A DNA stretch of 64,000 nt, taken from NCBI GenBank assembly GCA_044508265.1, contig JBIQIB010000002.1, positions 1 to 64,000 of the forward strand. Direction: 5' to 3'. Below, piece by piece: positions 53,983 to 62,207 of this stretch. The notes under the pieces are model-generated. The model had not been told where the DNA came from, did not search any database, and saw only the letters and a list, made by a program, of their open reading frames with translations. The position numbers were made by a program, and so were the translations under genes. Every line of letters starts with the position of its first letter. The stretch's first letter is position 1. This DNA comes from JAEZDP01 sp044508265. GTDB lineage: Bacteria > Acidobacteriota > Vicinamibacteria > Vicinamibacterales > Vicinamibacteraceae.

Positions 53983-54112
53983 CGGATCGGCGAGTCGGCG
54001 TGTCAGCTTGTCAGCAGGTCGGCCAGCCGGCCAGGGCGGCCAGCCGATCCGCCGACAAGCTGGCACGCCGATCCGCCGGCAAACCGACAAGCTGGCACGC
54101 TGACTCGCCGAT
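53983..54112. repeat. Intergenic 9-base-unit array with inverted second half
   Basis: Between the kinase and the convergent glucokinase gene is an array of GGCGAGTCGGCGTGTCAGCT-like units. The second half turns to CCGACAAGCTGGCACGC, antisense to the first. The layout is that of the 12822-12965 array and the 27230-27364 region. Confidence 0.65.
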
Positions 54113-55242
54113 TCACCGCTTCACCAGTCCCGCCGCGTACGTCGCGGCGCCGAGCAGCCCGGCCTCGCGGTTGAGGACGACGTGCACGGGCATCGTGGCG
54201 AGCAGCGGCGNNNNNNNNNNNNNNNNNNNNNNNNNNNNNNNNNNNNNNNNNNNNNNNNNNNNNNNNNNNNNNNNNNNNNNNNNNNNNNNNNNNNNNNNNN
54301 NNNNNNNNNNAGCCCGGCCTCGCGGTTGAGGACGACGTGCACGGGCATCGTGGCGAGCAGCGGCGTCATCGGCGGCTTGTCGAGGAAGGCGTCGAGGAAC
54401 TCGGGCCGGTCGAACGCCGGCAGGATCTTCGAGGGGATGCCGCCACCCAGGAAGACACCGCCCGTCGCGACGCAGTGCAGGCCGACGTTGGCGGCGGCGC
54501 TGCCGTAGATCTGCAGGAAGAGCGACAGCGCCTCGACGCACGCCTGGTCGCTGCCGTCGATGCCGCGCGCCGTCACTTCGGCAGGCACGTCGTCGAGGTT
54601 GCCCTCGAGCAGGGGCGACGCCTCGTCGCTCGTGAAGCGCAGCAGGTTGACCAGGCCTGGTCCCGACAGGATGTGTTCGTTGGAGACGCGCCCGTAGCGG
54701 GCGGTGAGGAACTGCAGCAGGGCGATCTCGCGCGGCGTCCGCGCCGCGAAGTCGGTGTGGCCGCCCTCGGATGGCGAGGGCACCAGGCGCCCGTGTTGTC
54801 GAACGAGCATCGCCTCGCCGAGGCCGGTGCCGGGCGCGAGGAGACACGCGTTGCCGTCGGGCGAGAACGTGCCCTTCTGCACGACGTGGAGCTCGTCGGG
54901 GTGCAGCACCGGCACGCTGTGCGCCATCGCCTCGACGTCGTTGAGCAGCCACACGCGCCGCAGCCCCGTCGTGGCCATGAGCTCGCGCGCGTCCACCGTC
55001 CACGGGACGTTGGTGACGTTCACCGCCTGCTTGCGGATCGGCCCGGCGACGCCGACGCAGGCCGCCTGCACCTCGTGCGGCAGGGTGCCCGTCGCGCCGA
55101 GGAACGCCGACAGCATGGCCGACAGGCCGGGGAAGTCGCGCGTGGCGTACGCGCGCATGTCGAGGAGATCCGGGCGCCCGCTCGTAGGCTTGAACAGGCC
55201 GAGCAGCGTCTTGGTGCCGCCCAGATCGCCGGCGAGGAGCAT
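54113..55242 (-). CDS. glk: Glucokinase (interrupted by an assembly gap)
   Basis: A cytoplasmic glucokinase: LLAGDLGGTKTLLGLF (phosphate loop), AACVGVAGPIRKQAVNVTNVPW, LAPGTGLGEAML, SEGGHTDFA and CVATGGVFLGGGIPSKILPAF are the family motifs. A run of 100 N at 54211-54310 breaks the frame. Both sides repeat the same 55 bases (54156-54210 and 54311-54365). If the N run and one copy are removed (155 bases), the right-hand frame continues into the left-hand frame ending GAATYAAGLVKR at a stop at 54113. The gene is thus probably intact. It converts glucose to glucose-6-phosphate. Confidence 0.9.
54211..54310. other. 100-base assembly gap
   Basis: One hundred undetermined bases flanked by a perfect 55-base duplication. 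The duplication length matches a common de Bruijn k-mer size, indicating two contigs that overlap and were joined without merging. Nothing is likely to be missing. Confidence 0.85.
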
Positions 55243-55273
55243 GGGGCTGAGGATACATGATCTGCCGATCTGC

Positions 55274-55279
55274 TACGCT
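55274..55279 (+). promoter_or_regulatory. Candidate -10 box of MerR-TPR gene, leaderless layout
   Basis: TACGCT lies 7 bases before ATG 55287 with no ribosome site, in the divergent gap with glk. Confidence 0.3.
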
Positions 55280-55286
55280 GGCCGGC

Positions 55287-56096
55287 ATGGTCGATCAGCG
55301 CGTCCCTGCCCGCGTGGTGCGGACGCGATTTCCGGCCGTCCGCGACGAGCACCTGCGCTCGCTGGCCCAGTGGGGACTGGTGGAGCCGCGGCGTGACGGC
55401 GGCGAGATCGGGTACTCGTTTGCCGACCTCGCTGTCGTGCGCGAGGTGCAGGCGGCGCTCGAGAGCGGCCGCACGTTCCGCGCGATCGTGCGAACGCTGC
55501 TCGCCGAGCGGCAGGGACAGCTCTCCCTCTTTGGCGCCCGCACGCTGGCCGCCGACAGGCCCGCGCCGCGCGTCGTGGTGCTGGCCGAGCGCACGGCCGC
55601 CGCCCAGGCCAGCCCCGCCGCCGCTGCCGCCGCCGATCGCGAGCGTGCCGAGGCCGCCTTTGCCGCCGCCACGGAACAGGACACCGATGCTCCCGGCGAT
55701 CGAGGCCTGGCGATGGAGCTCTATCGCGAGGCGCTGATGCTCGACCCCACGCTCGTGCCGGCGCTCGTCAACCTCGGGAACCTGCACTACTCGGAGGGAC
55801 GCCTGCCCGAGGCGCACGCGCTCTACGAGCGCGCCGTGCACCTCGACGACACCGCGTTCGAGGCGTGGTTCAACCTCGGCAACGTGTACCACGACCTCGG
55901 CCGCTGCGCCGAAGCGGTCACCTGCTACCAGCGGGCCCTCGCGATAGCGCCCGAGTATGCGGATGCCTGCTTCTATCTGGCGGTCGCGTACGAGAAGCTG
56001 GGCGAGTCTGACGCTGCCAGGCCTTACTGGCAGCACTACCTGCGCCTTGCGCCCGAGGGGGAGTGGGCGTCGCTGGCGCGGGAGTTCGGCGAGTGA
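55287..56096 (+). CDS. MerR-like HTH fused to TPR repeats
   Basis: A 269-residue cytoplasmic protein. Residues about 1-75 resemble a MerR-type winged helix (RSLAQWGLVEPRRDGGEIGYSF then DLAVVREVQAALESG), the DNA-binding half of that family. An Ala/Pro linker follows, then TPR repeats from about 135 (ALMLDPTLVPALVNLGNL, AHALYERAVHLDDTAFEAWF, AVTCYQRALAIAPEYADACF). I use ATG 55287; an earlier in-frame codon adds ten unrelated residues. It may be a regulator that senses partners through its TPR part. It is divergent from glk. Confidence 0.72.
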   Translation: MVDQRVPARVVRTRFPAVRDEHLRSLAQWGLVEPRRDGGEIGYSFADLAVVREVQAALESGRTFRAIVRTLLAERQGQLSLFGARTLAADRPAPRVVVLAERTAAAQASPAAAAAADRERAEAAFAAATEQDTDAPGDRGLAMELYREALMLDPTLVPALVNLGNLHYSEGRLPEAHALYERAVHLDDTAFEAWFNLGNVYHDLGRCAEAVTCYQRALAIAPEYADACFYLAVAYEKLGESDAARPYWQHYLRLAPEGEWASLAREFGE

Positions 56097-56130
56097 TGCG
56101 CCGGCGGGGCGGCAGCCCCGGGGCCGGTCG

Positions 56131-56349
56131 TCAGCGGACGCGGAAGGTGATGATCCCGCGGGAGGGATCGTAGGGCGACACACCGACGGTGACCCGGTCG
56201 CCCGGCACCACCTTGATGCGGAAGCGGCGCATCCGGCCGCTCAGCTGCGCGAGGACTTCCTGGCCCGAGTCGCACTGCACGCGATAGAGGCCTCCGCTAT
56301 GCACGGCGCTCACCGTGCCCTGCACGTCAATCAGATCGTCTTTGCTCAA
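56131..56349 (-). CDS. infA: Translation initiation factor IF-1
   Basis: A 72-residue OB-fold factor that binds the ribosomal A site during initiation. SKDDLIDVQGTVSAVHSGG, QEVLAQLSGRMRRFRIKVVPGD and VGVSPYDPSRGIITFR are characteristic. The start is a TTG at 56349, preceded by GGGAG about six bases upstream; TACAAT at 56369-56374 is its probable -10 box. It follows the acyl-ligase/PlsC gene on the same strand by 27 bases and lacks the usual ribosomal-protein neighbours. Confidence 0.94.
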   Translation of the reverse strand: MSKDDLIDVQGTVSAVHSGGLYRVQCDSGQEVLAQLSGRMRRFRIKVVPGDRVTVGVSPYDPSRGIITFRVR

Positions 56350-56368
56350 ACAGTTCTCCCAACCAGAT

Positions 56369-56374
56369 ATTGTA
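56369..56374 (-). promoter_or_regulatory. Candidate -10 box of infA
   Basis: On the minus strand TACAAT lies 19 bases before the infA start, between the stop of the acyl-ligase/PlsC gene and infA. Confidence 0.45.
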
Positions 56375-56376
56375 GC

Positions 56377-59061
56377 TCAGGGTTGGGGCCCCAGTGCGCG
56401 CACCGCCGCTTCGACGCGGGCCGCGAGCGCCACGTAGTCGTCACCCTCGAGGCGCAGCGGCGGCCCGAACGTCACCCGCACCGGGCCGGGCCGGGCCATC
56501 TTCCAGTGCTGGTGCAGCACCCTGTCGGCGCCCTCGATGCGCACCGGTACCACGGGCACGTCGAGTCGCGCGCCGATCATGCCGATCCCCGCGCGGAACG
56601 GGTTGATCTCGCCCTTCAGCGTCCGCTTGCCCTCCGGGAAGATGAGCAGCGACTGGCCTTCCGCCAGCAGGGTGCCGATGTAGCGCAGCGTGTCGCGGGT
56701 GCCCGCCTCGCGCTGCGGCAGCGGGAACGCGTTGAAGAACAGCGACGCCAGATAGTAGTTGAGCGAGTTGGTCGCCCGTGCGCGCCGGCTGTGCCGCTCG
56801 GGGTAGAAGTGCGCGCTGAAGAACTCCTTGGCCATGGCGACAGCCGTCGCGTAGCGCCAGCGCGGCGGGAGCGCGAGCAGGATGGCCGGCGTGTCGATGT
56901 GGCTCTGGTGGTTGGCCGCCAGCACCACCGGACCGCGCAGGTCGCGCAGATGCTCCCGTCCCTCGACGCGGACCCACATGAACACACGCGCGAGCGGCAG
57001 AATCCAGGTCGCGAGGCTCAGGCGGCGCAGCCAGTAGGCCCACCGCGCCCGGTTCCACCGCGGAAACGCCAGAGCCTGCCGCGTCCCTGACTTGTCCGTA
57101 GCGCCCCGCGCCAGGGCGGAGCCGTCCTGCCCGCGACGCCCCGACGTGTCCGCCGAAGCATCCTGCGCGAAGGCGGAGCCGCCTTCTGCCGGACGGTTCT
57201 CTGACGGACGGCCCGGAGGGCCCTCCCTACCGAGCAGCGTGCGCAGGTCGCCGATGGTCCTGGCGGCGCCGAACGCCATCTCGTCGATCGTCGTCTCGAA
57301 CCGCTGCTCGAGCGCCATCAGCAGCTCGACGTGCTCGAGCGAGCTCAGGCCCAGTGCCTCGAGGCTGGTGTCGTCGGACAGGTCGTCGTGCCCCCGGCTC
57401 ACCTGCATCACGACGTCGAGCAGCGCGTCGCCCGTCACGCCGCTGGAGGTCGCCGGCACGCCGCCGCGCTCGACCCACTCCTTCACCAGCCGCCGCTGCA
57501 GCTTGCGCGTGCCGGGCGTCCGCGGCAGCGACTCGTCCGGCCACACCGAGACGCTGCGGATACGCTGATGGTCCGCGAGGCTCGTGTTGGCCCGCTCGAC
57601 GATGGCGTCGGGGCGGGCCCCTTCGTCGACGACGAGCACCGCATGGACGCGTTCGTCGCCGCCCCACAGGCGCCCCACCACCGCCGCGTCACGGACGCCC
57701 TCCACCTGCAGCAGGGCCCGCTCGACGTCCTCGGGAAAGACGTTCAGCCCCTCGGGCGTGACGATCATCTCCTTCTTGCGGCCCTTGATGATCAGCCGGC
57801 CCTGCTCGTCCAGCTCGCCGATGTCGCCGGTATGCAGCCAGCCGTCCCTGAATGCCGACGCGGCGTCGGGGCCGCCGCCTACGTAGCCCTTCGTCACGTT
57901 CTCGCCGCGCACGAGCACCTCGCCGTCCTCGGCGATGCGTACCTCGACGCCGTGGATCGGCTTGCCGACGGACCCGCGGCGCGCCGCGAGCGGATGATTC
58001 AGCGTGACGATGGGCGCCGTCTCGGTGAGGCCGTAGCCCTGCACCACGAGGAACCCGAGACGTCCCCAGAACGCCTCGAGCGCCGGGTCGAGCGGCGCCG
58101 CGCCCACCACCGCGGCCCAGAACTTCCAGCCGAACGCCCGATGCACCCGTCGATAGCGCCACCACCGCCGGTACCACCGCGTGCCGGCCGTGGGCTCGAC
58201 GGCCGATTCCGGAAAGCGATGGCTGACGTATTCACGCAGCACGTCGAGGATCTTCGGTACGCACACGAGCACCGACACCCGCCGGTCGTGAATCTGCCGC
58301 ACGATCTCCGCCGGCGCGTACCCGGCCATGAAGACGACGGTGCCCGTCAGCATGGGCGGCACGAACGTCGCCATCGCCTGGCCGAACATGTGGCTGAGCG
58401 GCAGCAGGTTGAGGAACCGGATCGGCGAGACCACCCGCGCATAGCGCAGGTACTTCTGCATCTCGCGCTCGATCGGCACGATGTTGGCCAGCACGTTCCG
58501 GTGGGTGATGACGACGCCCTTCGGCTCGGCGGTCGCGCCGGAGGTGAAGATGATCTCGGCGGTGTCGTCGCGGCCGATGTCCACGGGCGGAAGCGCCTGC
58601 GGCACGTCTCCTTCCGGTGCGTCGTCCCGCAGGACGTCGTGCAGCCGCCATTGCCTGAGCGGCGCGCCCTCCCCGCCGGTCCCGAGCGCCGCCGCCTCCA
58701 CGTCGTCGCCGGTGAATATCGCCGTCGCCCCGACGACTCCGCGGACGCGGTCCACGAAGGCCGCCGGCGATCGGTAGTCGATGGGCACGACGACGACGCC
58801 GCGCAGCAGCGCGGCCCAGAACGCGACGATCCACTCGGGACGGTTCTCCGACCACAGGAGCAGCGGGTCGCCCTTGCGGAGGCCCTCGTCGTGCAGCCGT
58901 GCGGCGAGGCGCTGCGCCGCGCGGCCGATCTCCGCATAACTGTACGTCCTCGACCGGTACCCGTCGTCGTGGACGAGAAACGGCGCGGGACGCGTGGCAA
59001 AGTCGTGGAAGAAATCGAGCAGGGTGGCCCGGGTCACCGTTCGATATGATACGTGCCCCAT
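56377..59061 (-). CDS. Fused acyl-AMP ligase, ACP-like and PlsC acyltransferase
   Basis: An 894-residue fusion. Residues about 1-530 are an ANL adenylating enzyme: TSGATAEPKGVV (about 172-183), GYGLTET (about 342) and HTGDIGELDEQGRLIIKGR. A short carrier-protein domain follows with LGLSSLEHVELL, whose serine (about 574) fits a phosphopantetheine site. After a linker (about 611-658) encoded by repeat-derived DNA comes a PlsC domain: NHQSHIDTP (HX4D, about 719) and FPEGKRT (about 806). It probably activates a fatty acid, loads it on the carrier and transfers it to a lysophospholipid or glycerol phosphate, like Aas. The start codon overlaps that of the divergent DisA_N-like gene; GTG 59037 is an alternative. 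Confidence 0.9.
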   Translation of the reverse strand: MGHVSYRTVTRATLLDFFHDFATRPAPFLVHDDGYRSRTYSYAEIGRAAQRLAARLHDEGLRKGDPLLLWSENRPEWIVAFWAALLRGVVVVPIDYRSPAAFVDRVRGVVGATAIFTGDDVEAAALGTGGEGAPLRQWRLHDVLRDDAPEGDVPQALPPVDIGRDDTAEIIFTSGATAEPKGVVITHRNVLANIVPIEREMQKYLRYARVVSPIRFLNLLPLSHMFGQAMATFVPPMLTGTVVFMAGYAPAEIVRQIHDRRVSVLVCVPKILDVLREYVSHRFPESAVEPTAGTRWYRRWWRYRRVHRAFGWKFWAAVVGAAPLDPALEAFWGRLGFLVVQGYGLTETAPIVTLNHPLAARRGSVGKPIHGVEVRIAEDGEVLVRGENVTKGYVGGGPDAASAFRDGWLHTGDIGELDEQGRLIIKGRKKEMIVTPEGLNVFPEDVERALLQVEGVRDAAVVGRLWGGDERVHAVLVVDEGARPDAIVERANTSLADHQRIRSVSVWPDESLPRTPGTRKLQRRLVKEWVERGGVPATSSGVTGDALLDVVMQVSRGHDDLSDDTSLEALGLSSLEHVELLMALEQRFETTIDEMAFGAARTIGDLRTLLGREGPPGRPSENRPAEGGSAFAQDASADTSGRRGQDGSALARGATDKSGTRQALAFPRWNRARWAYWLRRLSLATWILPLARVFMWVRVEGREHLRDLRGPVVLAANHQSHIDTPAILLALPPRWRYATAVAMAKEFFSAHFYPERHSRRARATNSLNYYLASLFFNAFPLPQREAGTRDTLRYIGTLLAEGQSLLIFPEGKRTLKGEINPFRAGIGMIGARLDVPVVPVRIEGADRVLHQHWKMARPGPVRVTFGPPLRLEGDDYVALAARVEAAVRALGPQP
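57089..57231. repeat. Palindromic repeat element inside the acyl-ligase/PlsC coding sequence
   Basis: The linker is encoded by repeat DNA. At 57206-57231 the sequence matches the 26-base arm of the 27204/27365 inverted repeat at 23 of 26 positions. Next to it are two tandem related units, each with CGGCTCCGCC and ending GGACANGTC. The frame is kept, adding about 48 Gly/Ser/Ala/Arg-rich residues between the carrier and PlsC domains. Confidence 0.7.
59045..59050 (+). promoter_or_regulatory. Candidate -10 box of the DisA_N-like gene
   Basis: TATGAT lies nine bases before ATG 59060, within the start region of the opposite-strand gene, giving a near-leaderless transcript. Confidence 0.4.
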
Positions 59062-60412
59062 GGCCCTGCCTCCGGCCTTCGCGGCGAGCGCCCTCTATGA
59101 CAGCCTGCTCCAGGGTGCGCTCAAGCGCTTCCTCGCGCGAGCCACGCTGGAGGTGGAGTCTGCGCTGTCGGAGTCGGCCGACGGGCGCCTCGCGATGGAC
59201 CCGAGCGACGATCCCTGCGAGATCGTCGTGCGCTGGTTCGGCACGCGCCACATCCTCCACGTGCCGCGCGACCAGCCGTTCACGGCGCATGAACTGCGCG
59301 TCGCCAGGGCGATCGGCCAGGTGCTCGAGGCGCGCTATGCCGCGATCTTCGACCCCGGAGTGCTCGCAGCGCGGGCGGACCTTTTCCAGGGCCTGATCGA
59401 GGACCGCTATGTCGCGGCGTTCCTCGACGGCGGGCCGTACGAGGCGACGGCCGACAGGACCCATGCCGACCGGCTCGCGACGTGCATCGAGGTGCTCCGC
59501 GTGGCGGCGCTCTCGAGCTACGAGAACCGCCCCATTTCGTCGGGCGTGCTGTGCCTCGGCGAGCCGTCGGGCCATCCGCGGCACGCGATGGCGCGGCTGT
59601 ACGGGCAGCCGCTGACGGCCGTGAAGAGCTTCTACCGGCTGTGTGACGGCCTGAGCACCGTGTTCCTCGTCAGCGAGGACGGGCTCCTGCTCGACATCGT
59701 CGACGTCGCGCACCGCGCGCGGGACCTTCATCCGACGCCATCGACCGAATCGCCGTGCGCCACGGCATATCGCAAGCACGCGGCAGCGACGCTCGGCACG
59801 CGCGACACGGTCATCGTCCTGAGCCCGTCGCACGAGATCAAGGTGTTTGCCGAAGGGGCGCACGTGTTCACGTTCCGCAACGCGGCGTGGCACCTGCTCG
59901 ACATCGAGGCCAAGTACGCGCAGTGGCTCCGCGCCGTGGGCACGCGCGGCATCGCCGAGCGGCTGTTCCAGGCCGCGCTCGACATGGCCGACGCGCGGCA
60001 GGGCGCGCTGTTTGTGGTCCTGCGCGACCCGGACGTCTCGGCAGGCGAGCTGGTGGCGCACGTCGATCGGCTCGACGTCAGCGCCTCGAGCCGCGCGGCC
60101 GAGGGGCCCGGCGCCGCCGAGCGCAGGCCGCTGCAATACCTCATGCGCGGCCGCCACCTCCACGACCTCGACGACAGCGTGCTGCGCGGCCTGGCCAGCC
60201 TCGACGGCGCCATGGTCGTGGATACCGCCGGACGCCTGGTGGCGACCGGGGCCATCCTCATGCACCCGCACCAGGATCTCGGCTACGCGTGGGTGTCGGA
60301 AGGCGCCCGCACGACCGCCGCGCTGGCGGCGAGCCGCTATGGCCCGGTGCTCAAGGTCAGCACCGACGGCGTCATCACCTGTTACGACGACCGCAAGCTG
60401 TGGGAGATCTGA
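59060..60412 (+). CDS. DisA_N-like (diadenylate cyclase fold) protein with N-terminal sensor
   Basis: A 450-residue cytoplasmic protein. The last about 125 residues match the diadenylate cyclase (DAC) fold: RHLHDLDDSVLRGLASLDGAMVVD with the catalytic DGA (382-384), GRLVATGAIL, then EGARTTAALAASRYGPVLKVST and DGVITCY. The second DAC motif, normally RHRxA, reads ARTTAA here (416-421), so activity as a c-di-AMP synthase is uncertain. The first about 320 residues (EIVVRWFGTRHILHVPRD, AAFLDGGPYEATAD) may be one of the DAC-associated sensor domains. ATG 59060 is taken and overlaps the start codon of the divergent acyl-ligase/PlsC gene. Confidence 0.72.
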   Translation: MALPPAFAASALYDSLLQGALKRFLARATLEVESALSESADGRLAMDPSDDPCEIVVRWFGTRHILHVPRDQPFTAHELRVARAIGQVLEARYAAIFDPGVLAARADLFQGLIEDRYVAAFLDGGPYEATADRTHADRLATCIEVLRVAALSSYENRPISSGVLCLGEPSGHPRHAMARLYGQPLTAVKSFYRLCDGLSTVFLVSEDGLLLDIVDVAHRARDLHPTPSTESPCATAYRKHAAATLGTRDTVIVLSPSHEIKVFAEGAHVFTFRNAAWHLLDIEAKYAQWLRAVGTRGIAERLFQAALDMADARQGALFVVLRDPDVSAGELVAHVDRLDVSASSRAAEGPGAAERRPLQYLMRGRHLHDLDDSVLRGLASLDGAMVVDTAGRLVATGAILMHPHQDLGYAWVSEGARTTAALAASRYGPVLKVSTDGVITCYDDRKLWEI

Positions 60413-60504
60413 GGACGCCGGGGGCGTCCGGGCGAGTGGGCTAGAATGCGACCGTCCGCCCGCGCCGCCCGGCGCCGCGGCGGCCATGGAGGGAGCGCGG
60501 ACGT

Positions 60505-61431
60505 ATGCGGGTGTTTGTGACCGGGGCGACCGGCTACATCGGGTCGGCAGTCGTGGACGCGCTGCAACGCGCCTCGCACGACGTGATCGGCCTGGTGCGG
60601 CACCAGGAGAAGGCCCGCCGGCTCGCGACGCGCAACGTGCATGCCGCGGTCGGCACGCTCGGCAACCCCGCCACCTGGCACCAGGAAGCCGCCAGTTGCG
60701 ACGTCTTCGTCCACACCGCCTTCGAGTTCTCCGACAAGGGGCCGGAGATCGACAGGATCGCCGTCGACGCGCTGATTGACCTGGCGCGCCACGCGGCCGA
60801 GCGGGGTCCCGCGGCCCTCATCTACACGTCCGGCGTCTGGGTGCTGGGGTCGTCCGACGCGCCGATGGACGAGGACGCGCCGCGGCATCCCGCCGAGATC
60901 TCGGCGTGGCGTCCTGCCCACGAGGACCGCGTCCTCGCCGCGGCCGGCGGCAACCTGCGCGTGGCGGTCGTCCGCCCGGGCATCGTCTACGGCGGCTCCC
61001 GCGGGATCGTCAGCGACCTGCTGCGCGATGCCGAAAACGGCCTGATGCGGATCATCGGGTCGGGCGAGAACCACTGGCCGGTCGTGTACGACAGGGATCT
61101 CGCCGACCTGTATGCCCGCATCGCCGGCGAGCCGACGGCGAGCGGCATCTATCACGCGAACGACGAGGGCGACGAGCGCGTGCGTGACATCGTCGCCGCC
61201 ATCGTCGACCACCGCCCGCATTCCCCCGACGTCCGCCATGTGCCCATTGCGGAGGCGCGCGCGAAGCTCGGTCCCCTTGCCGACGCGCTCGCGCTCGACC
61301 AGCGCGTCCGCAGCACCCGCGCGAAGGCACTCGGGTGGACGCCGGCCCTGCGGTCGATCAGCGGGAACGTGGCACGGCTGTTCGAGGAACTGCGCCGCGG
61401 CCGCCGGGCCGAGGAAGAGCACCGCGACTGA
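60505..61431 (+). CDS. NAD-dependent epimerase/dehydratase (atypical SDR)
   Basis: A 308-residue Rossmann protein. It begins MRVFVTGATGYIGSAVVDAL, the TGxxGxxG NAD(P) motif of extended/atypical SDRs, and has VRPGIVYGGSRG and NHWPVVYDRDLADLYARI. The usual YxxxK catalytic pair is missing from its expected region (ISAWRPAHEDRVLAA), so it may be a non-classical reductase. GGAGGGAG precedes ATG 60505, and TAGAAT lies about 60 bases upstream. The substrate is unknown. Confidence 0.85.
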   Translation: MRVFVTGATGYIGSAVVDALQRASHDVIGLVRHQEKARRLATRNVHAAVGTLGNPATWHQEAASCDVFVHTAFEFSDKGPEIDRIAVDALIDLARHAAERGPAALIYTSGVWVLGSSDAPMDEDAPRHPAEISAWRPAHEDRVLAAAGGNLRVAVVRPGIVYGGSRGIVSDLLRDAENGLMRIIGSGENHWPVVYDRDLADLYARIAGEPTASGIYHANDEGDERVRDIVAAIVDHRPHSPDVRHVPIAEARAKLGPLADALALDQRVRSTRAKALGWTPALRSISGNVARLFEELRRGRRAEEEHRD

Positions 61432-61444
61432 GCGTCGCCGGACG

Positions 61445-62119
61445 CTACTTGAAGCTGACGCCGGCCGAGATCACGAACATCGACACCGTCGGGTTGCCGA
61501 TGTAATCACCCGACAGCTCCCGCGAGCCGACGCGGTAGAACCGCAGGTCGAAACCGAAGGCCGCATGCTCGCTGATGAACCAGCGGGCGCCGCCTCCCAG
61601 GTTCAGCGTGAGCAGCTGCGGGCTGCTTTCGAGCGTCGTGGACTCGGCGCGGCCCACCTTCAGTCGCGACAGTCCGTAGCCTGCGCCGATGTAGCTCCAG
61701 CCGCGCGACGTGCCGAAGTTCAGCGACACCTGCGGCGCGATGCCGGTCAGCGTGAAGGTGCCCGAGGTCACCGGGGCGTTCGGGTCGCCTGCGTCCTCGT
61801 CGCCGCCCGGGGTCTGCGTACCGCCGAGGCGGACGAACGACGCGCCGACACCCAGCGTCACGGGCCCGCGCACCGGGTACACGTGGGCGCCCACGTCGAG
61901 GCCGAGGACGCGGCGCGGCAGCTCGCTCGCCTGGAGTCCGCGCGGCAGCGCGAGATCGTCCGACCGTCCCACCGTCGAGAAGGCGCCGCGGGCGTCGATC
62001 ACGAACGGTCCCGGCGGCTCGGCGAGCTGGGCCCGGGCGCTGGCGGCGCCGCAAATCAGTAAGCAGAAGGCGACGGATGCGGCCCGGGAGCGGAGGCGGA
62101 CGGAATATGACGCAGACAT
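61445..62119 (-). CDS. Outer-membrane beta-barrel protein
   Basis: A 224-residue exported protein. ATG 62119 opens a signal peptide (SRAASVAFCLLICGAASARAQ); a longer in-frame start reads through unrelated DNA. Alternating beta-strands (ALGLDVGAHVYP-type, GPVTLGVGASFVRLGG, GWSYIGAGYGLSRL, LLTLNLGGGARWFISEHAAFGFDLRF) and a terminal SAGVSFK with an aromatic near the end indicate an eight-stranded-type barrel like OmpW/OmpX relatives. Function unknown. Confidence 0.75.
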   Translation of the reverse strand: MSASYSVRLRSRAASVAFCLLICGAASARAQLAEPPGPFVIDARGAFSTVGRSDDLALPRGLQASELPRRVLGLDVGAHVYPVRGPVTLGVGASFVRLGGTQTPGGDEDAGDPNAPVTSGTFTLTGIAPQVSLNFGTSRGWSYIGAGYGLSRLKVGRAESTTLESSPQLLTLNLGGGARWFISEHAAFGFDLRFYRVGSRELSGDYIGNPTVSMFVISAGVSFK

Positions 62120-62207
62120 GTGGTCTGACGGCAGTATAACGACCCGTCCGGGCGTGGATGCTCGGCTACAATGTCGGCCACGACACGTCCCCCCTTCAGG
62201 AGCCTTC

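Noticed and set aside
54113..55242. Glucokinase as a frameshifted pseudogene
   Set aside because: The break coincides with an N run flanked by a 55-base duplication, and removing 155 bases restores the frame.
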